Origin: Solen grandis
Taxonomy: Eukaryota; Mollusca; Bivalvia; Adapedonta; Solenidae
Direction of reading: 5' to 3'
Assembly: GCA_021229015.1 (NCBI GenBank)
Contig: CM037791.1
Coordinates: forward strand, 55,993,741 to 56,057,740
DNA length: 64,000 bases
Below are positions 1 through 11,631 of this stretch, piece after piece; within the stretch, counting starts at the first letter, position 1; each line of letters begins with the position of its first letter. The position numbers were made by a program, and so were the translations under genes. The notes under the pieces were generated by a model. That model saw nothing but the letters and a program-made list of their open reading frames with translations, was not told the origin of the DNA and did not search any database.

Positions 1-283
1 AACTGTGATCTTATTTTTGTCAATTCTAGTCAAGAGTATGCTTATTATTTATTATTTTTAATTTTTTAACTTGTTATATTTATTATAGACATAAAAATAA
101 AATAAAAATTAAATTACACTGATTGCCTTTTGTTTTTGTTATACTTATTTTACTTAAAGTTGAAGCATGCACATATTTATATGTGCGTGCTTATGCTTAT
201 TATGGCATGTAGTTAAATATTAGCCTCATATTTTAACAAGCTTAATACTTTCATACTACAACTTATATTTAAATCATTTCCTT

Positions 284-405
284 AGTGTAGTGGCTAGGTC
301 AGTTCCAGAACTAGTTAGCTCAATGTCAGGATAACTTAACCCTTAAAATCATTGACTCATTGGCTGATCAGGGTCTCCTGAAGTGTAGTTCAAATTCTAC
401 ACATT
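284..405 (+). repeat. Possible tRNA-derived SINE fragment
   Basis: A box-like TAGTGGCTAGGT is followed about 90 bp later by a B box-like AGTTCAAATTCTAC. The spacing is longer than in a tRNA, so this is a degraded or composite copy. Confidence 0.35.
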
Positions 406-864
406 CAGCAGAGCAAAGAAAAATCCACTGTTTCATATACCATTTAAAGTTCAGTTAATGTTCATTCTAACATAAATTTGCACATGAGTATTCATGAAGT
501 AAAGGTATTCATGAAGTAAAGGTTTAACTTGGCGTCTATAAGTGTGATATTACAGTGTTGTAGCGCTACTGCTGGTGGGATGTAAATTCCAATGAACGAA
601 CATTCAAAATATAAAAAAGTTATTCCATTCATAATCACTATTTCAACAAGAGGTACAAAGAAGTGTTTGAAAAACCTAATGCCCCGGCCTGAGCCAAACA
701 CCTTTTGATACCACCCCAAGGGGTCCGATGTCAAACATTGTAACTGATGTCAAAAGAATTTATAAACGGGTAATTATGTAAAATATCAAGTCTTTTTATC
801 CATACAGTAACGATAATGTTCTTGAAAAAAGATAGGAAGATAATTTAGAAAAAAAAAAAAAGTT

Positions 865-1410
865 CTATCTCTTGATCACTGTTCTCCTAATGACTATTTA
901 TTTATTTCAAGTTTCAAAATTGATGCCTTGTATAGTTTACAAATTTTGTTGTTGAAAAAAAAATGATACAAGAATAAACAAAAAGGAATTAAAAATTGGA
1001 AAAAAAAGAAGAGATATTTTAACAAATTTGACTAGGTAGTTGTAGCTGTCACCTATTTATATGTGATGTTTCAAGTCAATACCTTGTACAGTTTTCAAGT
1101 ACAGAGAAAGTAAGATTACTTATTCTATGGACAGAAAATCATTACAAAATTAAGGGAGATGCACTTTAATTCTAAAATTGGTCCAGGTAGGGTATGTTTC
1201 TTGGTTACTATACTTCCCAATCTGGCCATCTATTTATATCTTAAGTTTCAAGTCTTTATCTTTTTAGTTTATGACTTATTATACTGACAATCAGTTAAAA
1301 AGGGAGATAATTAAAAAAAAAACTGGCTCAGGAAAAGTTATGGTTCTTGGTCACTATTTCTATTATATATATGAAATTTCAAGTCCATACTTTTTATAGT
1401 TTTAGAACTT
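865..1410 (+). repeat. Decayed tandem array, about 160-bp unit
   Basis: A phrase of the type CTATTTAT...TTTCAAGT..ATACCTTGTA..GTTTTC recurs at about 890, 1050, 1230 and 1360, followed each time by A-rich DNA. Divergence is high. It resembles an old tandem core of the interspersed elements seen elsewhere in the window. Confidence 0.4.
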
Positions 1411-3499
1411 AATTAAAATGTTCTACAGGAGTCAAAATATCAGCCTTCTAGCACTGGGAAAAGAAAAATCACAAAGTCTCAGCTATATGGTGGGTGTTCT
1501 GTGACATGAAAGTTGAATTCGGACAAATAATAGGTGGCATTTGCAGACTTGAACGCTAGTGAACTATCATGCAATAAGCGCATGTCTCGTATGCTCAGGT
1601 GTCACTGTTTGTCTGTGTGACTTATTCTAAGACATGCGCCCTATAAAATGATCTTGTGACTCGCTACTTTTTGGAATAGGAACCTGAAGCACTTGACCAT
1701 CAAAGAATATAGCATACATTGTTTTGCTAACAGTCCTTTTTCTGCATCCTTTGACTGGTCACATATACCATTAGATATACAAACTTTATTCTTATCTCAT
1801 CTATTTGAAAAATATGTGAGCTATCCTAAAGAATAGGGAAGCTATCCTCAAGTATAGAGGAGCTATCCTCACCTTGGCATTGGAGTAATTTGTGGGCAAC
1901 TTCATTTCTCATTAACTATAAAACATGTCTTTGGGCTCGTACTTGTAGGTCTTTGACCAAGACCCATAACTCTAGCATGGATTTTTACAGAATTATTCCT
2001 CTTTGTGAACATTTTTCAGCACCACCTTCCTATCTCTCTCACACACTCTCTATAAATAATGCCTTCTGTAAACAGTTTATATTCAAAATAACATCGTTAT
2101 TTTAATGGTGTTCTGTACTGACAATTTCAGTTTGTAAAGGGAAAGCATTTCAAGATGTAATTTTTGATATAGAATATAGAACTGGACAGTCAAAAAAGAT
2201 TCCAACAAAGGAAATTGAATATATAAAGTATAACTCACAAGTATATAGTAATTATTTAAATATGAATATGCAAATTAATATTCTTAACATCATTAATTCA
2301 ATACTGATTGCAAATCACTCAACAAATGGTTAAGTGCTCTTCCTACCACTGAACTATCAAACACCCAGTGAAATAACTTCATCAAAGAAAACACCTAAAA
2401 TAAGACCTTCTTTTGATTTCTTTTCTTCAACATGTAATACATGTGCTTTAGAACACATTTCAGGTGTTTCATCACATTTTGATGGGAAGCTACTCTTACT
2501 CTTTCATTCTGATACAAAAATTATGTTATTCTCAAAGTATCAAAGTTCATATTTTTTCTCAGATACCCAGTGAAACAATTAATGAAAAGTGATGATCAGT
2601 GGAATTTTAATATCTGACATAGATGTACTTTAGATTCTAATGTATTGCAGTATAAGGCTAGAATAATTCATCTGTTTGTATCAGCATTGGCATAAATACA
2701 TATTCATTATTATTATTATTATAAAACCATAATTAACTATTCATGTTGACATTATGACAGTAAACATTGTATTTTGTTTAATTAAGATTAATGATTGCAG
2801 ATGCTAGCCTAGACACAAATTGGCCATTTTTTAATTTGATTATAATTCAAGGGCCATAACTCCTAACCCATTGTTGCAATATTAGTGTTGATCTACTGGT
2901 AACTTTAATAAGAGATTTAAGCCACAATAAGTATCATCAACTTTGGTATGTAACTACATTAAGATGCTAGAGTGTAAACATATCTACCAAAGCTATGTGT
3001 TTTACTAATATTTCAAGGTTCATACCTGGTGACTACAATCTATCAATCCAATATGGGTCATAATCAAAGTAGGTCAAGGTATTTCATTACTTAATAAATG
3101 CAGGGGCTCAAATGAAAATGGGATGGAAACTGGCATCTTTTTATAAGTCAAGGGATACAACTCTTGACATAAATGGTCTGATTTCAGCTGGCAAATTATG
3201 ACCATAAACATTGCCTCTAATGCTACAGTATAAGCAAACTAATTGTGAACAATAGACATGAAACATTCCCTAGTAGCAAGTAGATCAGTACTGATTAGTT
3301 TGTCATATGAATTTTTGATAAATGGTCTATTTATCATTTCTGTAAAGGAGAAAGACAATCACAGTTTGCTTTTTTTTTTCAACTGCATCATATTGTACAA
3401 TGTTTTATAATTTATATGAAACAGTCAAAAAAGATAAGCATAATTTAACCAGTTCAGTTCTGGTTACCTTCAGCAGCATAGGTAGGGTTTTTAAGGAAA

Positions 3500-4015
3500 C
3501 TGATCTCCCGGGGTCCTCATTTTTCAAGGAATCAACTTTATTTTAGCAATTATGGTAGAGGGCCATGAGCTATCATTTGTGCCAAATGAAATTTAATTCT
3601 GATCATTGGTTTCACAGAAGAATAATTTTGAAATTTTCTTCTCTATAAATAGAGTATATAAGGAAACTTGCCAACCCCCTATCATATGCCACTTTTTTTT
3701 TCATGAGATCAACTTTATATAAGCAATAATGGTAGTGGGTCATGGAGGTGACCATTTTTACCAATTGAAATTGAATTCCGATAATTAGTCTCACAAAAGA
3801 ATTTTGAAATTTTCTCTATATATATAGTCAGGGAGAATCCCAGATATAGTATATTAGGCAATGTAACTATATAAGCTGACCCCTTAATGCCTCATTTTTC
3901 TGACTAATTTTATGGAAGAGGGCTATGAGGTGACCATTTGTGCCCAATGGAATTAAATTCTGAGTCTCGGTTTCAGAGAGGAAGATTTTGTTTTTCAAAA
4001 TTACATTATGTGGAT
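3500..4015 (+). repeat. Decayed tandem array, about 178-bp unit, three copies
   Basis: The segment starting near GGCCATGAG, with the caution-phrase AATTCTGATnATTgGTTTCACA and TTTTGAAATTTTCTCTATA, occurs at about 3555, 3733 and 3912. Copies differ by substitutions and small indels. Confidence 0.5.
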
Positions 4016-4260
4016 CTTAAATGCCAAGTTTCAACAATCAATTTTTACCTCAGTTCTATTATATATATCTCATGGCCCTCTAACCATTATTGTTCTCATG
4101 AAATAAATATATATTTTTTTCGTAAAGATCTGTGTTTCTACCAAATGATTTAAGAAATCTTTAAAGCAAATTGATGACACGCAACACATGGCGTACTCCA
4201 TGTGATCCGATTAGAATAGATCACTTTGAGCACGTGCTCTATCATAGGCAATACCTACTG

Positions 4261-4335
4261 AAACAAAGCGCGCCGGGTTTTTACCATCTCTAATGCGCAT
4301 GCGTAATAGGGCACCTGTTGTTTGTAATATGGCGG
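4261..4335 (+). promoter_or_regulatory. CpG-containing promoter with NRF1 palindrome
   Basis: TGCGCATGCG at 4294-4303 matches the NRF1 core palindrome. GCGCGCCGGG lies about 25 bp upstream, and an ATGGCGG element (YY1-like, often at housekeeping start sites) is at 4329-4335. CpG is otherwise rare in this window, so the cluster stands out. No TATA box is at the expected distance. This fits a TATA-less housekeeping-type promoter reading rightward. Confidence 0.55.
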
Positions 4336-4437
4336 AAACCTGTTGTAAATATTTCTAAATTGAGTCACTGTGTGTCTGATTTTGAAAGTCTTGCATTCTC
4401 ATTGGATTCTTTCTTACACTGAAATAGAATTTAAAAG
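4329..4437 (+). other. Probable non-coding first exon (5' UTR) of the winged-helix/PNP gene
   Basis: This GC-richer stretch ends in AAG followed by the strong donor GTAAGT at 4438. It lies just downstream of an NRF1-type palindrome. The next acceptor that makes sense is at 11603, which leaves 15 nt of UTR before the start codon. The 5' boundary is a guess. The stretch opens with an ATG at 4329 that heads a 9-codon upstream ORF closed by TAA at 4356-4358. Assignment to this gene is inference from strand, order and the absence of another gene nearby. Confidence 0.55.
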
Positions 4438-5254
4438 GTAAGTTAAACAATACTCGATAGTTTTTTTGTTGCTGTTAAGTATACTATTAGCTTACAAATG
4501 TGCCGAAAAGATGCCGTTCTTTTTTATTTTGAAAAGTGGGAGGGGTGCATTTCATAGCATTCCAAAATAACAGGTATGACCAGAAGAACTTTTTGCAAAA
4601 TGTAGTTCTACCCTTAAATTGACACTTATTTACATTATTGTATTCAGTGTATTTAAGACTCGGTTTACTTTTTTAAAAAGTTTCACTTCACATACCTGGA
4701 CAAGCATGAAGCTGAAAGGAGTGTCTTGACCTTAAAGTTTATAGCATAATTTAAGAGCACACCGACATACCTTGAATTAGTAACCATCTGAAACTATTTT
4801 ACATATGTGTCTCATATACACATATATATAGCCTGTGTACACATGCATTAGATTTTAATATCCTGCTGTGTTCTCTGTGACATTCAGCTCTTTCATGTAA
4901 TCTCTACTTAAAAAAATAAATAACCAGAGCGGATCTCAGTAGAGATTACTCTTTCGTGTTCTGTTATTTTAGCCAAACCTTCCTTACAAACTTTCCCATG
5001 TTTTACAAATCTAATGATAATTTATAACAGTACAAATTATTTGATGCATAACAAAGTGACATAAATTAATAAATAAATAAAGTTTTGCCTTGTAATAGAG
5101 CTGCCTTTGGTGTGATGTAATTCCTGGCTTGACCATCAATCAATATTGGGCTGGGTCACTCCTACGATGGGTGGGTGTTCAACTCATCTGACTTGCTATC
5201 CACTTTACAGTAGAAACTCTCACTATAGGCTTTGCCGCTTCATCTTCTTTCCAG

Positions 5255-6491
5255 TAAGGGTGTAACGATACGCTTACCCAACGATATGATACGTATCGCG
5301 ATACTGTGGTCATGATACCATACGTATCACGATATGGGCTTTTAAGTTTTGTCAGCTTTGTTTCCTATCTTTAAATGAAGAATAAATAATTAAGAATCAA
5401 AGATAAATTCATTATTGTATAATATATTATTTTTTATTATAATAAATACAAATTAAGTTGTGCTTTCTGTAGAAACAATATTTATAAAAAAATATCAGAA
5501 AGGTCATTCACATAAAAACACTTTTTATATGATTTAATTTGTTGTTTACTGACTGACAAAAATCTTGTTTTAACGTCATTAAATAATCAAAAGTAATATC
5601 AAAACTACATGATAGCGCCGTATATATTGCAAACACTTAATACAACTTATATAAATACGACTTATTTTAAATGCTTATTCCATAATAAATGTCAACATGA
5701 CAACAACTTAATGTTCAATGAAATTACTAAAGATGATACTTGAAGCATCCACATTTATACCAAGGAAAAAACAGTTCCAATCGGATGAAGTTCTGATTTC
5801 AGACGTTCGATTAGTGATAATTTGCATCAAAGCATATAAATGATCCCATTTTATATAAATCAGTATCTTTCATATAGTTACCTGTTGAAATTGCGCTCTT
5901 TTACTCAAAGGCAAACTGATCAATCCATCAAATTGATTAAAAAAATACAGAGGTCATCAATCATTGTTGATGTTTATCGTATTTGGCCGCCATTGTGATG
6001 ATTATGCAATTTTAGCAGTAAAACGGTAGCCGGTAGAGAGCGTGAAAGATGTTAACCAACATTATGAACGATACTATCCGAGTATTCCGTATCATTGCAT
6101 AATTTGGAAGCATAAGAATGAGAGTTGATTGGATAACATTCCAAGAATGACTCTGCCTTTTTACTGATTTTTTAACTGCCCACAGCAAGTGTTTTCATTT
6201 CAGTTATATGCAGTGTAGAGCGATATGCGTTATTTACTTTCCCTTTTGTTGTCTTTTAAGTTAATGGATGGGAACATCGTATTGTTAGAAGAATTTTTAT
6301 TTCTCGTAGGTGAAAAATATCACCTTTTTACCGAGGGGAAGCCGCTGTTAAAAAAAAAAAGAAGAAAAATAAAAAAAACCTGGAAGTTAACCATACCGTA
6401 CTGTACCGTGCAGACCTGGGAGCGTACCGTGAACCGTACCGTAAAGAAAATATCGTGGTATATCGTCGTATGGTATACCGTTACACCCTTA
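5255..6491. mobile_element. Complete hAT-like non-autonomous DNA transposon
   Basis: Terminal inverted repeats TAAGGGTGTAACG and CGTTACACCCTTA bound a 1237-bp element. It is flanked by a perfect 8-bp target duplication CTTTCCAG (5247-5254 and 6492-6499). Subterminal DNA is rich in ATACGTATCG and TACCGTACCGT motifs, likely transposase-binding repeats. An 8-bp duplication is the hAT signature. No transposase ORF is present. It sits in intron 1 of the winged-helix/PNP gene. Confidence 0.85.
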
Positions 6492-7730
6492 CTTTCCAGT
6501 CAATCATATAGCATGGCAAAGAAACGGTTATATAGATGTTATTATCCTGTTTCAGTTTACTTGCAGTATCTCATTAGTAGTCAATGGTTCACATGGTTAA
6601 TTAAAAAACATTGGATTTTGGTTTTAATCCTTTATGTGATCATTTGACCCAGTTGGGAAAAAGGGGGCTTAAATTAACTGAAATGAGTATCCTCGGGTCG
6701 GGTAGAAAATTGCCTATACTTGCATACAAAAGTGAAAAATATTACCCTATACCAAATGTCAGATTTTTCTGTAGTGTAATGATAACCTAAGTACTTCTTT
6801 TATTCATCACATATATATATACACACCAGTAGCCAGTTTGTAATGATATCCTTTAAAAAAATTCACTCTGTCAAGAAAATATCTTCTTGTGGCTTCAAGA
6901 TAGATGTATTTTGGGTGTACAGCCAAGGCTTTCTTCCGAGTTTTATCAGGGGCCGTTCATAGACCTGTTCCTTCCCCTCTGAAAAATTCTTTTAATTCAT
7001 GCAGTTTTCCCCAAATTTGCATCTTATTCCAAGATTTTTCTTTTCCCAATGAAAAAGAAATGATCATATTTACACCAAAATATGATATTTAGTCTCCTTC
7101 CCCAACATCTGAAAAAGGCCTGACAATGTTGCTTATTAAGATGTATTAAAAGCATTGACAAATTACCAGTGTTTTTCTGGTCAAAATATACAAAGAATAT
7201 AGGCAGCATTCCCCCCTGCCTGGAATATATACTTTCCCCCCATTTTTTTCATTTTCCCCTTCCATACTTACGAATTTACTCATTTGGTCAAATCTAAAAC
7301 TACAATGTGGCGTATGTCAGGAAATATAAAATGCAAAATATAAGAATAATGAACACAAAATGATAAAGAGGCATATACTGAGTCTTTTTATGAAGGATTT
7401 AAGTTGAATCAAATCGAATAATTTTAACTGAAACTTTGTGTGGTAAGGAACTCTTATGCTGACAAAGTGTGCTTTGATTTTCAGAGTGAACTGTTGAATC
7501 CAGATTTGCTTTAGCTTATGACAGTCTTAATAGACTCCAATTTGTGTTGGCTCTTTAGAGAGACATGGTGATATGCTCTTTCTGTATTCTTTTTTGTGAT
7601 TGAATTTCTTATAAACTTAGTTAATGAAGTTATTTCAAGTGGAATAAATATGCACAAAACACTGTATTTAAAAATTTTAATTCACTTAATTGGCTAAAAA
7701 TACAATAACTGTATAATTTGCTATTTTTTC

Positions 7731-9323
7731 TTTTTAGCTCACCTGAGCACTTGTGCTCGGGTGAGCTTTTGTGATCGCCTTTTGTCCGTCGTGCGTCGTC
7801 CGTCGTCCGTCGTCAACAATTGCTTGTGAACACTCTAGAGGCCACAGTTTTGGCCCAATCTTGATGAAACTTGGTCAGGATGTTTGTCTACATGATATCT
7901 CGGATGAGTTCGAAATTGGGTCATGTGGGGTCAAAAACTAGGTCACTAGGTCAAATCTTAGAAAAACCTTGTGAACACTCTAGAGGCCACAAATTTGGCC
8001 CAATCTTCATGAAACTCAATCAGGATGTTTGTCTACATGATATCTTGGATGAGTTCGAAATTGGGTCATGTGGGGTCAAAAACTAGGTCACTAGGTCAAA
8101 TCCTTGAAAAACCTTGTGAACACCCTAGAGGCCACAGTTTTAGCCCAATCTTCATAAAATTTGGTCAGGATATTTGTCTACATGATATATCGGATGAGTT
8201 CGAAATTGGGTCATGTGGGGTCAAAAACTAGGTCACAGGTCAAATCTTGAAAAACCTTGTGAACACTCTAGAGGCCACAAATTTGGCCCAATCTTCATGA
8301 AACTTAATCAGGATGTTTGTCTACATGATATCTCAAATGAGTTCGAAATTGGGTCATGTTGGGTCAAAAACTAGGTCACTAGGTCAAATCCTTGAAAAAC
8401 CTTGAACACTCTAGAGGCCACAAATTTGGCCCAATCTTCATGAAACATGGTCAGGATGTTTGTCTACATGATATCTCAGATGAGTTCGATATTGGGTCAT
8501 GTGGGGTCAAAAACTAGGTCACCAGTCAAATCTTGAAAAACCTTGTGAACATCTAAGGCCACAGTTTTGCCCAATCTTCATGAAACTGGTCAGGGTGTTT
8601 GTCTATATGATATCTTGGATGAGTTCGAAAATGGGTAAGGTGGGGTCAAAAACTAGGTCACCAGGTCAAATCTTAGAAAAACCTTGTGAACACTCTAGAG
8701 GCCACAGTTTTGGCCAATCTTCTGAAAAATGGTCAGGGTGTTTGTCTATATGATATCTGGATGAGTTCGAAATGGGTAGTGGGGTCAAAACTAGGTCACC
8801 AGATCAAATCTTAGAAAAACCTTGTGAACACTCTACAGGCCATAGTTTTGGCCCAATCTTCATAAACTTTGATCAGGATGTTTGTCTACATGATATCTCA
8901 GATTAGTTCGAAATTGGGTCACATGGGGTCAAAAACTAGGTCACCAGGGAAAATCTTAGAAAAACCTTGCGAACACTCTACAGGCCACAGTTTTAGCCCA
9001 ATCTTCAAAATGATCAGGTGTTTGTCTAATGATATCTGATAGTTCGAAATGGTAATGGGGTCAAAAACTAGGTCACCAGTTCAAATCTAAGAAAAACCTT
9101 GTGAACACTCTAGAGGCCTACATTTTTGTCCCAGTCTTCATTAAACTTAATATGAATGATGACTGCATGAATTCCCAGTTGAGTGCAAATTCAGGTAGGA
9201 TCAATATGTAGGTCACTTAGTCAAATGTTAGAAAAACACTTTTAGATGCTAGATTTTTTGTCATTATGCCTAACACAGCCATCTTACTCAGGTGAGCGAC
9301 ACAGGGCCATCTTGGCCCTCTTG
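7731..9323 (+). mobile_element. Helentron/Pearl-like tandem-core element 1
   Basis: The 5' end is TTTTTAGCTCACCTGAGCAC with a palindromic partner GTGCTCGGGTGAGC, then a GTCGTCC-type microsatellite. The core is about ten copies of a roughly 144-bp unit (7820-9240) marked by GAACACTCTAGAGGCC and AACTAGGTCAC. The 3' end is CAGGTGAGCGAC, the hairpin GGGCCATCTTGGCCC, then TCTTG. No ORF of transposon type is present. The short ORFs in the core are by-products of the tandem repeat. Confidence 0.75.
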
Positions 9324-11603
9324 TTTTTTGGTCTGACAGAATTTCCATGCTTCTCAGACCAAATGTCTGACAGATTTTTGAGAGTTTCGTGAAGTCTGAC
9401 TATAGTTCAATTGAACGTCTGCAAAAAACCTGTGGCTTAGCAAAATGGCAGCCTCCTGGAAGTTCGAAGAATGGATGCGCATTATAGAAGGGAAATAGAT
9501 TTTTGCAAGGTTTTAAACCTCAAACTCGGGGTACACACCATACATGAGTGTGCACAATACATAAGCGTTTACGGTAGTTTTTACAGGTGGTAACGTTTCT
9601 TAAGCAATAACAACAGTACATCTGCATGGGTACCCATGGGTAATATTGTTATGACTGGTACCCGGGCAACAACAGAAAGTTCGGTTTACCCAAGCTCCAG
9701 GGTTTTCATGCATGAAAACTAGTAAATATCCGTTATTGACACACAGAAAAAATGCATCAACTTGATCAAGAGTCAAGTGAAATTTTCATCCAGTCCATCC
9801 GTCAGTCATTAGTCATTGTCGCAAGATACTGATAAATGAAAAGTGATATTTGAATGAAATAAAAAAAACCCAACAATTTCATCATCTGTAACACTAACAG
9901 TAACACATTGAAAACGAAACTTGTTTTAAATCTAGGAAGTATATACTATTTTTAGAAAACACTCCACTGCATGAGTTTATGGCTGCATTTTAAAGTTTAG
10001 CATGTATAAATAGCATTTAATCATTTTATGGGTTTTCATTCCTGTTTTGGTTTCATTTCATATATCCTGATACTAGATTCAATACATATATATGGAGGTG
10101 ACCAGGTAGTTTAAATGGTCTGGTGGCCTTGTGTAAGTCAAATTTTCATACGATACACATAATTTCTAATTCTTGCTTTTTATGTAAAACATGATAGCCA
10201 GAGCCCAGTGATGTAAATAAATTTTTAATCTTGTACAATAATGTGTTGCAGTACATTCCGATTTGTATTTTTGTAACATAAGTTCAGGCTACAATTTAGT
10301 CTTTATGTATCATACAAATTACAAAGGCACGTCATGATCAAATTAAGTTTTCAAGGGTATGCCATAACCTTCATTGTCAGCAAAGACCTTTTGGCTCTAT
10401 CCTACATAATTTTTGAATTCTTATTTACATGAATGCAAGTGGTTTTACTTCTTTGTTTAGATAAAGACTGTACTGTATATTTGCCATATATATGAATAAG
10501 TTTTTTGACCAGTAAGGTTAAGAAACAGATGAGTTTGCAAGGGAGGTGCAGGTTGATAAGGATTTATATTGTTTGCCCCTGTGTCAGTTTTCTTGATGTG
10601 AGAATACTGAAAAGCTTGTTCTTGGATTTCTCCAATCTGAAATATGGTCACACATGGGGTAAACACTTTGGTCTTTAAAACGTTTAATCTTGTGATCTTG
10701 TTTTCCTACTCTCCCCAGTATCAAATGTCAGGTCATGGTGGTAGTAGAGCTGGCTATGGGGAGGTAGGGAGATAAACACATGTGTGTCAGAGGAAACGGG
10801 TCAGGAATTATCATCAGGATTGTAGCATATGCCACATCTAAATGCTTATCACTTCCTTTATTTCCCCCTCAAACACAAAGCTTCCAGATTCCATCAGAAT
10901 TGTCTACTAGATGTGTGCAGTGCTGATTGAACACAAGATTCTCAAGATCAGAGAGACAGATTGCATAAAAAGTCTTTCGATCTGTATATCAAAAAAAAAA
11001 GGAGTCCATAAATTTTCTCTGAGAGTTGGATCTCGTGTTTCTGAGAGTTGGATCTCGTGTTTCACAAAACGTCTTGATTTGAGGTTTTAAAATCTGTAAC
11101 TTTCTAATTTATAAACCCATAGAAATGAGGACATTTACTAAGTATGTTTTCATGAGCATTTCTTAGAGAGTAATATGGCTTTAATCCTTAAAATTTAATT
11201 TTAATTTCTTCTAAAATTAAGCATAATTTTCAAGCCCTAACTCAATTCAATATGTAAGTGAGTCAGTAAATAAAGTCTTTATAACATTAATTTTGACATT
11301 TGGCATAAACCAATTTTGTGGGGGGGGGGGGAGACTTGTCTGACTTCAGTTGTACTGTACACAAATGTCTTTCTTTAATTGATTGCCCTTGTGTAGTAAA
11401 TAGTTAATATGACTGACTGATCAATTTACTGAATTTTAAATGGTATAAGTCATGAAACCAGCTGAGAAGAAGCTACATGCAATATTGTATGTTGCCTCAG
11501 CTCATCTAAATAAGGTAAAGGATGAATTTTTGTCTGTTTTTTTTTTTTAATCATTTGTCAAAAAGAATAACTTATATACAGAGTTCTTTATTTTAAATTT
11601 CAG

Positions 11604-11631
11604 ATTTGAGCAAGAAAGATGGCCGATGAAG
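11604..11631 (+). CDS. Coding exon 1 with start codon
   Basis: The acceptor is CAG at 11601-11603 after a T-rich tract. There are 15 nt of 5' UTR, then ATG at 11619 with A at -3 and G at +4. Only four codons plus one base (M-A-D-E, phase 1) precede the donor GTAAGAG at 11632. The split codon is completed at 29202 across a 17.6 kb intron. A second in-frame ATG at 29210 could serve transcripts lacking this exon. Confidence 0.85.

Larger units (their letters stand above)
1..4260. other. Upstream AT-rich DNA with decayed repeats, no gene seen
   Basis: No coding exon is convincing. It contains a tRNA-like SINE (about 284-405), a repeat shared with the far right end (413-535 versus 63521-63625), and two decayed tandem arrays at about 865-1410 and 3500-4015. 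Confidence 0.6.

Noticed and set aside
6225..6647. 140-codon ORF in intron 1
   Set aside because: It lies mostly inside the hAT-like element, crosses its right terminus and shows no domain; its composition follows TACCGT repeats.
7871..8753. Repeated ORFs of 68-84 codons sharing the same peptide
   Set aside because: They are one frame of the 144-bp tandem core of element 1, not protein repeats.
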